Part shown: piece after piece, positions 1 to 6,544 of the stretch | Position numbering within the stretch: position 1 is the first letter of the stretch | Layout of the letters: every line of letters begins with the position of its first letter | Assembly: GCA_041691015.1 (NCBI GenBank) | Contig: JBEPVN010000028.1 | Coordinates: forward strand, 1 to 24,612 | Length of the DNA: 24,612 nucleotides | Direction: 5' to 3' | From: JBBSJT01 sp041691015 | GTDB lineage: Bacteria > Chlamydiota > Chlamydiia > Chlamydiales > Parachlamydiaceae | Notes under the pieces: generated by a model | The model's database searches: none | Told to the model about the DNA's origin: nothing | The model's input: the letters and a program-made list of their open reading frames with translations, nothing else | Made by a program: the position numbers and the translations under genes

Positions 1-236
1 AAGTATAATCAACCCCACCAATATTATTTAATAAAAATCACATAAATTCGGTAAAACACCCCCCCAAAGTCGGTAAAACACCCCCCCAAATGAATAAATA
101 ATATTTTTGTCCACAAAGCTTTGATGTTTTAACATGCGGAAGGAGGGGGGATCAGGGACTTTTTCAAAAAATCAAATACATAAAATGATATTCTTCGTTC
201 TTTTTCTCCAATGTTGGTCGGTGATCCCCCCCCCCT
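1..236. repeat. Iterons and DnaA box of origin A (left part)
   Basis: Two adjacent 22-bp repeats with core gtcggtaaaacaccccccc lie at 44-65 (first bases changed) and 66-87. They are followed by aaatgaataa and a DnaA-box-like ttgtccaca at 107-115. A degenerate inverted copy (aggggggatcagggac) lies near 142-163, and a variant gtcggtgatcccccc copy at 217-236, 9 bp from the rep A stop codon. The same core iteron recurs at 24554-24612, so the two window ends probably form one origin. Iterons plus DnaA boxes next to a Rep gene are the usual arrangement of an iteron-controlled oriV. Function is inferred. Confidence 0.8.
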
Positions 237-244
237 CTAAATTT

Positions 245-1378
245 TTAAGGATTTACTTCATTAATCGGAGATGAAAGCGCTTTTTTTGCATCTTTTATCA
301 TGTTTCTAAATCGAACAGACGTTTTGCCGTCTTTTTCTATCCACTCAAGTAAATATCCAGGGATATTATTATCTTTGACAGATTTTCTCAGATCGTACTT
401 AAATTTTTTCAATTCCTGTTCACTCCCTGATTTTTCATGGAGCGTTTCTATTGAAAATACCCAACTATCGTTTTGTGTCCCAACATGCTTCCTAGCCGTC
501 CTGTAGAGAAACCTTTTGAGACCTGATGTGATTTTAAAGTATTCTGGATGAACCTTTAGAAGAGCTCCTTTATGGCAAGTAATTTCATAGAGCCATTCTG
601 AAAGAGTTATCCGAAACTCCTTAACGTCTTTCCGTTCTGTATACCCCCAATTATCAATGAATCCAAAACCTCCTCTATAGCGATAATCTTCATTATGTAT
701 CGTTGTTTCAATACCAGTAAGCTGAAGTCTTGCAAGGCTTGCTTCTATTTCTTTTCTGTTCTTTTTTCCATCGTGCTTATAGATTGCTTTAAGAAGCTCG
801 TGCCGTGGAATAGTAAGGGTTCTAGGTGGAATGTCAGACTTAGAGTTGATTATTTCTTGTAATTTACTAGAAACAAAAAGGATAATATCCCAATCGTATA
901 TACTTGCTACGTAATGCTCTCTATGACCACTTATCTTTACTTTTGATTTCCCATCTGGACTTTCGTAGATGATAGGTTCCGTTCTATGTTTTGATAGAGA
1001 CACAAAAGGAACCTCCATAAGTTCCATGACATCCCTTATGTCTCTTGGGTCTTTTACAAATAGTGTAGGTTCTCTAATTATTTTATTTCTTGATTTGTCT
1101 GCTGGTTTTTTCTTTCTTTTTTTGATCTTATCTGGAGGCAGTATTTGTACTTCCTCTTCTGATTCTTCAATTGGATCTTGTGTTTTTTCTTTGGTTGGTA
1201 AAATAATCTCTTGTTTTGACTCAATGATGATTGGTTTCTCTTCAACTTCTGGTTTGGGTGTGGATTCCAGTTCTATTGCTTGTTGTGGTTCTGGTTGAGG
1301 TAAAATAACCTCTTTCACTTCCTCTTCTCCAAAGATTTTGGCCACCCCTACAAAAAATCTATAAATAGCTTTTTTCAT
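245..1378 (-). CDS. repA: Plasmid replication initiator, RPA (RepA) family, copy A
   Basis: A 377-aa initiator predicted to bind the adjacent iterons and open the origin with DnaA. Residues ~1-30 form an amphipathic segment (FGEEEVKEVILPQ) shared by all three Reps here. Residues ~30-110 are charged, Pro/Glu/Lys-rich and probably disordered. The conserved core starts at PRDIRDVMELM (~111) and includes VASIYDWDI, DNWGYTERKDVKEFRITLSEW, LYRTARKHVG and TLHEKSGSE, all hallmarks of alphaproteobacterial replication initiator protein A (Pfam RPA). I chose the ATG at 1378 because AGGAG lies about 8 nt upstream and the same start context occurs in the other copies; an in-frame start at 1420 has no counterpart. 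It is the last gene of the leader/small-protein/rep unit and stops just short of its own iterons. Confidence 0.9.
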   Translation of the reverse strand: MKKAIYRFFVGVAKIFGEEEVKEVILPQPEPQQAIELESTPKPEVEEKPIIIESKQEIILPTKEKTQDPIEESEEEVQILPPDKIKKRKKKPADKSRNKIIREPTLFVKDPRDIRDVMELMEVPFVSLSKHRTEPIIYESPDGKSKVKISGHREHYVASIYDWDIILFVSSKLQEIINSKSDIPPRTLTIPRHELLKAIYKHDGKKNRKEIEASLARLQLTGIETTIHNEDYRYRGGFGFIDNWGYTERKDVKEFRITLSEWLYEITCHKGALLKVHPEYFKITSGLKRFLYRTARKHVGTQNDSWVFSIETLHEKSGSEQELKKFKYDLRKSVKDNNIPGYLLEWIEKDGKTSVRFRNMIKDAKKALSSPINEVNP

Positions 1379-1405
1379 AGTTTTTACTCCTAATATTTTT
1401 TGTAA

Positions 1406-1434
1406 GAAAAGCACCGCCACAATCTTTTTGTCAA
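1406..1434 (-). promoter_or_regulatory. Candidate rep-proximal promoter, copy A
   Basis: On the minus strand a perfect TTGACA -35 (1429-1434) stands 51 nt before the rep A ATG. The element attgacaaaaa occurs at the same distance before rep B and rep C. A -10 at 17-nt spacing would be CTTTTC, which is poor. The conservation supports a regulatory site, but promoter identity is uncertain. Confidence 0.35.
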
Positions 1435-1458
1435 TGCTTCGAAAGACACTTTTACATC

Positions 1459-1484
1459 GTGACGGGGGACTCCTCCCCCGTCAC
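1459..1484. promoter_or_regulatory. Intercistronic hairpin between small protein and rep A
   Basis: A perfect 11-bp inverted repeat (gtgacggggga / tcccccgtcac) with a 4-nt loop lies between the small protein stop (1512) and rep A. Copies B and C have equally strong hairpins at the same place but with unrelated sequence. There is no T-run directly after it on the minus strand, so it is not a classical terminator. It could be an mRNA-stability or processing hairpin, or a copy-specific Rep operator. Confidence 0.65.
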
Positions 1485-1511
1485 TCTAAGTTACCAAATC
1501 ACCGGATGATG

Positions 1512-1913
1512 TTAGACTCTTTTAACATGAAGTACGCCGTCATCATCCTGAACCTCAAATAATGTGTACCCATTGGACTCGCAATACCTTCTGCACCAAC
1601 CCTCAAGTAAGGATTCAATATCGAGGCCAGGTATTATTGGCATTATGACTGGGTTCGTTGAGCAGTCATAAGACATTTCCAAGACATCAAACTTTGGTAT
1701 TTTACCTCCTGAATTTCTTTTTTGAAGGGAGACGAACTCATAGAAAGCCATAACCCGACGGTAGGAGTGAGTGGCTAGAAACCAATCATCAATTGGCTGA
1801 TGGGATTTATTATATCTTTTTGTCCTTTGGTTATGACTAATATGATCAAAGAGCTTTTGATAATTTTTAAGCCTTGTCTTATGCCCGTTTCTTTCATTGG
1901 TTATCGTAATCAT
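1512..1913 (-). CDS. Small WCRxYC-motif protein upstream of rep A
   Basis: A 133-aa protein with no family I can name. It is homologous in layout and C-terminus to the proteins at 9678-10061 and 19519-19911. All three end in a conserved block: WCRRYCESNGYTLFE here, WCREYCIEHGF and WCRDYCLEHGYTMFE in the others, so two cysteines four residues apart are invariant. The ATG at 1913 is preferred because the RBS region ttaaggaagaggaac directly precedes it in all three modules; the 20-residue upstream extension has no counterpart. It lies between a structured leader and rep, so a role in copy-number control or Rep regulation is plausible but unproven. No signal peptide or membrane segment is apparent. 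Confidence 0.8.
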   Translation of the reverse strand: MITITNERNGHKTRLKNYQKLFDHISHNQRTKRYNKSHQPIDDWFLATHSYRRVMAFYEFVSLQKRNSGGKIPKFDVLEMSYDCSTNPVIMPIIPGLDIESLLEGWCRRYCESNGYTLFEVQDDDGVLHVKRV

Positions 1914-2002
1914 TTTGCGTTCCTCTTCCTTAAATGTTCCAAGCATTCTAAAACCCAGGTACACTGAAGGCATGCGCCTGTTTTACAATGCGGTGCATTC
2001 TT

Positions 2003-2049
2003 GTGGCGGTAGGGAGGAGTGAAATAGACTACAGCCTTCCTAACGCCAC
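2003..2049 (-). promoter_or_regulatory. Conserved leader hairpin II, module A
   Basis: The inverted repeat gtggcggtagggagg (2003-2017) / ccttcctaacgccac (2035-2049) matches at 13 of 15 positions around a 17-nt loop. It lies between the leader terminator and the small-protein RBS. Equivalent arms occur at 10154-10199 and 20006-20050. It is probably an RNA hairpin in the rep operon leader, or an operator. Confidence 0.6.
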
Positions 2050-2055
2050 ACTAAT

Positions 2056-2080
2056 AAAAAAGGGCAGAAATTATCTACCC
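2056..2080 (-). terminator. Intrinsic terminator/attenuator in rep leader, module A
   Basis: Read on the minus strand, gggtaga-taatt-tctgccc forms a 7-bp stem (one G-U) followed by six T. It begins 4 nt after the leader-peptide stop codon and sits upstream of the small protein and rep. In modules B and C the stem is ggacaga/tctgtcc, so the A stem differs at paired positions while pairing is kept. Confidence 0.7.
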
Positions 2081-2084
2081 TCGT

Positions 2085-2183
2085 TCAACTTTTAGACGTT
2101 AGAAAAGAATGTTTACGGCCTTCCGGCCACTTAAGGATTAACTTGAAGAATCGCCCAGCGTGGGCTAGTTTTATTGCAGCCAT
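2085..2183 (-). CDS. Candidate leader peptide, module A
   Basis: A 32-codon ORF that begins MAAIKLAHAGRFFKLILK and ends at TGA, 4 nt before the terminator stem. GAGG lies 6 nt before the ATG. An upstream in-frame ATG four codons earlier exists in A and B but not in C, so the inner ATG is preferred. The modules B and C equivalents keep the first ~18 residues almost unchanged and also end at the terminator. I infer that its translation would let the ribosome cover the terminator stem and allow read-through to rep. It could instead be a small functional basic amphipathic peptide. Confidence 0.55.
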   Translation of the reverse strand: MAAIKLAHAGRFFKLILKWPEGRKHSFLTSKS

Positions 2184-2249
2184 ATCAAACCTCATGCTGT
2201 TTGGTTGGTTAGTGGCGCATGTCGTGTATGAAGCACGCGTGCGTCACGC

Positions 2250-2268
2250 ATCGCGACCTATTCGCGAT
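2250..2268 (-). promoter_or_regulatory. 5' hairpin of rep leader RNA, module A
   Basis: The perfect 7-bp inverted repeat atcgcga-cctat-tcgcgat lies within a few nt of the predicted transcription start. Modules B and C have the same hairpin with paired or G-U changes in the stem, so it probably acts as RNA structure. Confidence 0.6.
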
Positions 2269-2278
2269 ACTCTTTAAT

Positions 2279-2306
2279 CGTATAACGATATCTTGGCAAA
2301 AGTCAA
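2279..2306 (-). promoter_or_regulatory. Rep operon leader promoter, module A
   Basis: Minus-strand TTGACT (2301-2306), 16-nt spacer and TATACG (2279-2284), followed by attaaag. The same boxes and spacing occur at 10425-10452 and 20278-20305. It lies 14 bp after the mazF stop, so mazEF transcripts may also read into the leader. Confidence 0.65.
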
Positions 2307-2319
2307 ATCTTTGTATATT

Positions 2320-2664
2320 TTATTCCCTAAAAATTTCAAGCAATGTTTTGATAATATGTTTTTGAGTTTTTTTATCTATACATCCCAATTTTCTTATCAG
2401 TCTTGATTGATCAACTGTCCTCATTTGGTCAAGAGCAATCTGCCCCTCTTTATCGTCAAACTTTAATGATATCCTTGTTGGATATTTTTTTATTTTTGTT
2501 GTCATTGGAGCAACAATAACCGTTGATAAAAAGTGCATCTCATTAGGAGAAATGACAACGCAGGGTCTCGTTTTTTTTATCTCTGACCCCTTTGTTGGGT
2601 CTAGATTAATTAGGAATATTTCAAACCTCAAAGGTTTTTTTGTGTTGGATTCTACCATTCCCAT
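2320..2664 (-). CDS. mazF: MazF/PemK-family endoribonuclease toxin
   Basis: A 114-aa type II toxin of the MazF/PemK/Kid family, expected to cleave mRNA and be held inactive by the adjacent antitoxin. The family landmarks are present: FEIFLINLDPTKGSEIKKTR (the conserved G-E/Q-x-K-K-x-R-P region), RPCVVISPN, TVIVAPMTT and the C-terminal DQMRTVDQSRL, where the Thr and Arg positions match the catalytic region of this fold. Length is typical. Its ATG lies inside the end of the antitoxin gene (overlap 2652-2664), implying translational coupling; a second ATG two codons in is possible. It probably stabilises the plasmid by post-segregational killing. No truncation is seen. Confidence 0.92.
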   Translation of the reverse strand: MGMVESNTKKPLRFEIFLINLDPTKGSEIKKTRPCVVISPNEMHFLSTVIVAPMTTKIKKYPTRISLKFDDKEGQIALDQMRTVDQSRLIRKLGCIDKKTQKHIIKTLLEIFRE

Positions 2665-2903
2665 TCTTCATCGTCCCATCTGTTTTTCATGGCAAGGATA
2701 TCATTACTCTCGCTATCTTCTGTGTCTAAATCTGATTTGAAAAGATTTTCCCAATTGCTCCTTGATTTATCAGGAGCCTTTAAAATCAGGCAGTGATTTA
2801 TCAACTCAGCTTCTACAGTATCCATAAAACCACATTGTTTAATGATATTTTGAGGCAATCGAATCCCCCTTGAATTCCCTATTTTTATAAGATCAATCTG
2901 CAT
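2652..2903 (-). CDS. mazE: MazE/PemI-type AbrB-fold antitoxin
   Basis: An 83-aa antitoxin. The N-terminus MQIDLIKIGNSRGIRLP is the swapped-hairpin AbrB/MazE DNA-binding motif, and the acidic C-terminus (DLDTEDSESND...WDDEEWEW) fits the flexible tail that wraps the toxin. The ATG at 2903 has a strong aaggggg SD just upstream and starts exactly at the conserved domain; the ORF extends to 2942 without conserved sequence. It is co-transcribed with the toxin downstream and is likely to repress the operon through the inverted repeat at 2944-2962. Confidence 0.9.
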   Translation of the reverse strand: MQIDLIKIGNSRGIRLPQNIIKQCGFMDTVEAELINHCLILKAPDKSRSNWENLFKSDLDTEDSESNDILAMKNRWDDEEWEW

Positions 2904-2943
2904 TTTTTCCCCCTTGAATTTCTTGTGGTAACCACACAACATA

Positions 2944-2979
2944 GTAATTACTATATAATTACAATTTGGATATTGTCAA
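2944..2979 (-). promoter_or_regulatory. mazEF promoter with overlapping operator
   Basis: Minus-strand TTGACA (2974-2979), 18-nt spacer and TATAGT (2950-2955). A perfect inverted repeat gtaatta-ctata-taattac (2944-2962) covers the -10 box, a natural site for autorepression by the antitoxin-toxin complex. Confidence 0.75.
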
Positions 2980-3020
2980 GTTTATAAAGGGGAAATACAA
3001 GAATATGGCGTAAGGGATTA

Positions 3021-3064
3021 AAAAATAAAAAAAGCCCCCCGCAAAAGTCTTTTGCGGGGGGCTT
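3021..3064 (-). terminator. Strong terminator of the GTPase-jacalin gene
   Basis: A 16-bp perfect inverted repeat (aagccccccgcaaaag at 3032-3047; complement 3049-3064) has an A-rich run on its left. On the minus strand that run is a T-tract, so it ends transcription arriving from the gene at 3403-5616. A near-copy lies at 11430-11462. Confidence 0.85.
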
Positions 3065-3072
3065 GAGATTAA

Positions 3073-3087
3073 CAGATTTAGAATCAT
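3073..3087. repeat. Module-boundary palindrome, copy 1
   Basis: cagatttagaatcat, a degenerate copy of ctgatt-tag-aatcag. It lies 8 bp right of the terminator, exactly between the mazEF/rep A block and the cargo of module B. Copies 2 and 3 are at 11471 and 20940, the other two module joints. Confidence 0.55.
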
Positions 3088-3131
3088 GTCCTTAAGTTTC
3101 TGCACAACTTATTTTAATTGGTTGAGAGCCA

Positions 3132-3279
3132 ATGGAAGTGTAATATAATGTGTATAATGATGTGTTTCAAATGAGATATTAAAAAGATTTACACTTTCTC
3201 AGTATACGATATATTGAAGGTAGATGACACTCTAAAATTATCTATCAATTATTTTACACACATTATATTACACTTCCAT
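3132..3279. mobile_element. 148-bp element with 22-bp perfect terminal inverted repeats
   Basis: The arm at 3132-3153 (starts atggaagtgtaatataat) is the exact reverse complement of 3258-3279, separated by ~104 AT-rich bases without an ORF. This is the architecture of a MITE. I see no clear target duplication, and no transposase with such ends is in the window. The rest of 2980-3402 shows nothing else beyond the terminator and boundary site listed separately. Confidence 0.5.
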
Positions 3280-3402
3280 CTGAACGAACACTTTTGGGGG
3301 TTCTTCCACACGACCCCTTCCATGACATCTTGGTTAAAAATATGGGAGCATGACCCTTATGGAGCCTCAATTCAATACCCCTAGAATTCCAGAAGAGCCC
3401 AT

Positions 3403-5616
3403 TTATTTATTCTGGTATTTAATTCCAAGATAGCGCAGAAGACCGTATGGATAATCTTGGCCTCCAAAAAAGGAGATTATTTTACCATTCTTATCACCTA
3501 AATTATAATTAGTAATAACAATATCGCGAGGAAGATTGGGATGACTCATTTTAGGGTCTGAATTACCATAAGGGCCATAAGACTTTAAGTTAGTATGAAA
3601 TGTGACAGATTCTATAACGCCAGGCGCACTTCTTCCACTAATTGATACAAGTTTTTCATCTTTTTGCAATGAGAATTCTCCATTTCCTCTAAGATTATAG
3701 TCATTAGGATAGTCAATTACCGGAGTTGTGCTTTGAAGATCGTTATCTTTATAAAATTCAAAACCGCCTATCCCAATGCCCTCAGTTCCTCGATATGTAG
3801 TACGAACTGTATGCACCTTAATTTTGTTTATGTCCCTAACATCTAGGAAGAATTTAACTCCTGTGCCCCCAAAAGAATGGTTCTCAGTAGTTTGTTGGGA
3901 TATTATCTCTTGATGTCTTTTTTCTTCTTGCGCTGCAGCCTGTCGAGCATTCTCTTCAATTTGAAGTCGTTGAGCTTCCATTCTTTCTTTATACTGTCTC
4001 ATTTCCAACTGTCGTCTTTCTTCAGCCAGGCGAGCTTCTACTTGGAATTGGCGAAAGATCTCTGCTTGCGCTGCAGCCTGTCGAGCATTCTCTTCAATTT
4101 GAAGTCGCTGAGCTTCCATTCTTTCTCTAGCTAGGCGGTCTCTCTCGTCCTGTTCTGCTTTTTCTTTATCTCGTCGTATTTTATCCAAGCGGTCTTTTTC
4201 ATCCCGTACAGCTTCTTCTATTTGTGCTTTTTTCACATCCAGCTTTGCTAGTTCCAACTCCCTACCTTGCGCTATAAGACGTAAGATCTCTTTTCTCTCG
4301 GATTTATAGATAGTTTTGGACAATGGCTTTAAAAGAGTCGTGATGAGGGATTCATTAATCTTTTGGATGACATCATTTTCAAAACATCCAGAAAAATAAA
4401 TTTCAGCCTGATTTACGCTCTCAATAGTTTGGTGATCTTTTGAAGCTTCACTTAAAACCTGTGCCATAAAATATTTCATTTCTGATGAAATCATATCCTT
4501 AATATGAATTTCTACATCTCTTATTTTCAAATCCCTGTATTGATCTATAAGACGTAAAATATCTTGTCTTTCGGATTCAAAAATACTTTTTGATAGAGGT
4601 TTTAAAAGGATTGTGATAGAGGATGCGTTAATCTCTTGAAGAATATCTGCTTCAAAGTTTCCTGAAAAATACTCTTTGGCCTTACTTATAGAAACGACTG
4701 TCGTATAATCTTTAGGAGCCCTATCTATTACCTGCTCCATAAAACGGTTCATTTCTGATGAAATTATATCCTTAAGGTCACTTTTTACATCAGAGCTATA
4801 AACAGCCTCAATGTTTATTTTGTTAATTTCAGAAGCTGTTATTTGATTAATTTTATTAAGTATTACTTCCCTTTCCTGAAAATCAAAGTTGTTTTTAGGC
4901 ATGGGAAAAATGCAGTTAGTATTACTCCAGAGAGCCAATTTCCCCATATCTTCAACTTTACCCTCAAGATATTCCATAAGTGTTTCAGGGGTATTTTTGA
5001 TACTTTTTGTTATAACCAATAGGCTTGATTTTTCAATAATATTAATATTTTCAGGGAAAAGTTTTTTTGAAACCTCTATTGAAAAGTCAAGGGATTCACC
5101 TCGGCCTGAAGTTATTTGATCTTGTCCTGTGACAAAAACCAGGCGTGTGGATCGGGCACCTTCAATAATATGCTTTATGAAAGAGCTGGCCAGAATATTG
5201 ACAACCGTTCCACGGGTATCTTTAAACCCAGGTAAATCATAGAAAACAAGATTATCTATAGTTGTACACTGGGGTAGAAGTGTTTGAGACCCCTTATGTC
5301 CAATTCTCATCGCTAATGGATTGTTGGGATCAACGAGTTCTATATCTTCATTGTCGTTAGGTCTTAGTTCAATACCCTTGAGATAATTGATCAAGGTACT
5401 TTTTCCAGACCCTGTCGCCCCTAAAACAACAACAATATCTTGATCTTTGGAAGAATGGATAAGGGAGTCATTGACCCTCAAATGTTCATCTAAAAGGGAT
5501 TTCATTTTCTGATACGTTGTCTGTTCAGGAGCATCCGTACATTGAGTCTCTGAGCATAAAACAGCAACCAACGAACAAAAAGCTATGGCGAGGAATTTCA
5601 ATTTATTTGTTCTCAT
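3403..5616 (-). CDS. Secreted P-loop GTPase with coiled coil and C-terminal jacalin-like lectin domain
   Basis: A 737-aa protein. Residues 1-26 are a Sec-type signal (basic NKLK, then a hydrophobic stretch). The G domain spans ~60-260: Walker A GATGSGKST at 66-74, G3 DLPGF at 127-131, and a VITKS segment at ~201-205 that may be G4. Two tandem ~80-residue repeats follow (~286-365 and ~376-455; SSEM..FM.QV, then AK/AE-YFSG, LLKPLSK). A charged coiled coil runs ~455-572 and contains the duplicated block RMEAQRLQIEENARQAAAQ. Residues ~583-737 fit a jacalin-like beta-prism lectin (GGFEFY, ISGRS, VTFHTNLKSYGPYG, KIISFFGGQ, LGIKY). GTP is not available in the periplasm, so an exported GTPase suggests action inside a host cell; this is inference. 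AAGGA precedes the ATG. It shares its signal peptide and flanks with 11512-12144. Confidence 0.85.
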   Translation of the reverse strand: MRTNKLKFLAIAFCSLVAVLCSETQCTDAPEQTTYQKMKSLLDEHLRVNDSLIHSSKDQDIVVVLGATGSGKSTLINYLKGIELRPNDNEDIELVDPNNPLAMRIGHKGSQTLLPQCTTIDNLVFYDLPGFKDTRGTVVNILASSFIKHIIEGARSTRLVFVTGQDQITSGRGESLDFSIEVSKKLFPENINIIEKSSLLVITKSIKNTPETLMEYLEGKVEDMGKLALWSNTNCIFPMPKNNFDFQEREVILNKINQITASEINKINIEAVYSSDVKSDLKDIISSEMNRFMEQVIDRAPKDYTTVVSISKAKEYFSGNFEADILQEINASSITILLKPLSKSIFESERQDILRLIDQYRDLKIRDVEIHIKDMISSEMKYFMAQVLSEASKDHQTIESVNQAEIYFSGCFENDVIQKINESLITTLLKPLSKTIYKSERKEILRLIAQGRELELAKLDVKKAQIEEAVRDEKDRLDKIRRDKEKAEQDERDRLARERMEAQRLQIEENARQAAAQAEIFRQFQVEARLAEERRQLEMRQYKERMEAQRLQIEENARQAAAQEEKRHQEIISQQTTENHSFGGTGVKFFLDVRDINKIKVHTVRTTYRGTEGIGIGGFEFYKDNDLQSTTPVIDYPNDYNLRGNGEFSLQKDEKLVSISGRSAPGVIESVTFHTNLKSYGPYGNSDPKMSHPNLPRDIVITNYNLGDKNGKIISFFGGQDYPYGLLRYLGIKYQNK

Positions 5617-5953
5617 ATTGACATCCTTAAAATTTGTTTAAAACACGATATAACAAGGGTAAACGTAGTTCAAAACCAACCTTAAAACAATGCGGAAAAT
5701 TTCGTTGGGGGGTATTGGCGACCCCGCCAAAATATTGATCGTCGGCTGTTTCCGGCGGCCTAAAAACATAAATGCACTGGTACAGCCAATCAAAGGCCAA
5801 ACAAAAACACCAAAAATATATATGTTAGCTCGGCGTTAGAAAGGAAACCAAAAACGCCACTGTTGGGGGCGGCATATTAACAAAAACCGTGCCTGTTTTT
5901 TCGTCTTTCCCCCCAACCACTCTAAGCACCCTGGTTTGAGAACTTTATCCCAG
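5617..5953 (-). other. Conserved upstream region of secreted-cargo gene (module B)
   Basis: No gene is seen. This stretch resembles 12145-12459 upstream of the other signal-peptide gene: shared blocks include aaccaaccttaaaacaatg, gcggaaaatttcgtt, tcgtcggctgtttccggcgg, ggcgttagaaag and cgtgcctgttttttt-like runs. It probably carries the promoter and 5' UTR of the cargo gene, but I cannot place the promoter reliably. Confidence 0.6.
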
Positions 5954-5982
5954 AACTTGCCCACAGTTTTTGTGGGTAAGTT
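5954..5982. promoter_or_regulatory. Hairpin with DnaA-box-like arms, module B
   Basis: aacttgcccaca (5954-5965) pairs with tgtgggtaagtt (5971-5982) around gtttt, with one G-T pair. The module C equivalent at 16333-16344 contains a perfect ttatccaca DnaA box. This is the far edge of the module's conserved origin region. The following 5983-6174 is less AT-rich than its surroundings, with no supported gene. Confidence 0.5.
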
Positions 5983-6174
5983 TTGATGGGTGGTTTTTTT
6001 CCTGCGCTACATAGCCAGAGCCTTGGACAGGAAGTCGATCCCCCCTGCCGCTATCCGCAGTCACTGGCAAGGACAGTGCGCACTTACGCACGTTGTGCTT
6101 TTCTGGTCTGGCCGACGGCTGCAAGGTGGAGTATTTTCCGTGAAAAAGTAACTGCCGTAGCTACGCTACCAAGA

Positions 6175-6474
6175 TCATAGTTTTCTGCCGCACCGATACC
6201 TGCTAATCCAAGCGGCTAAGCTTGCGTGGTAAGGATACAAATGCTCGGGTGCTGGAAGCCCATTGGCGGTAGCGACGGCTTTGGCGATTCTAATTTGAGC
6301 TGGGTTTGAAGGACGGCCATATCGCTGCTTTTCTTTTTTTGTACGCTCTCCTCTACAAAATTTCCCGAAAAATTTGACAAATTCTTCATCCTCTTTTTCA
6401 ACCCATATTCGAACCTGAACCAGTCCTTTTTCTTCCATTCTTTTGCGATAAGCTTGCATTCTTTCTGTCATCAT
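6175..6474 (-). CDS. Small conserved-looking hypothetical protein, module B only
   Basis: A 99-aa basic protein of unknown function. The N-terminus (MTERMQAYRKRMEEKGLVQV, then RIWVEKEDEEFVKFFGKF) has the form of a short beta strand plus helix seen in small bacterial DNA-binding or antitoxin-like proteins that start RMxxYRxRMxxxGLVxVxVWV. The C-terminus (PAQIRIAKAVATANGLPAPE, then SLAAWISRYR) resembles a short helical motif found at the ends of several plasmid proteins. GGGA precedes ATGATG; either 6474 or 6471 may be the start. A perfect 15-bp inverted repeat 36 bp upstream could be its operator. Modules A and C lack it. Coding status is likely; the function is not assignable. Confidence 0.6.
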   Translation of the reverse strand: MMTERMQAYRKRMEEKGLVQVRIWVEKEDEEFVKFFGKFCRGERTKKEKQRYGRPSNPAQIRIAKAVATANGLPAPEHLYPYHASLAAWISRYRCGRKL

Positions 6475-6509
6475 TCAATCCCATTTAAGCTGCCGGTTAG
6501 GCTATGTTA

Positions 6510-6544
6510 GCACGATTAAAAGTGTAACGCACTTTTAATCGTGC
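6510..6544. promoter_or_regulatory. 15-bp perfect palindrome upstream of 6175-6474
   Basis: gcacgattaaaagtg (6510-6524), 5-nt gap, cacttttaatcgtgc (6530-6544). There is no T-run on either side, so it is more likely an operator for the minus-strand gene or a palindromic unit of the origin region than a terminator. Confidence 0.5.

Noticed and set aside
3877..4134. Plus-strand frame with an internal repeat
   Set aside because: Antisense shadow of the duplicated coiled-coil block of the GTPase-jacalin gene.
5983..6174. Less AT-rich stretch considered as a broken gene
   Set aside because: No frame gives a recognisable protein and no second copy is available for comparison.
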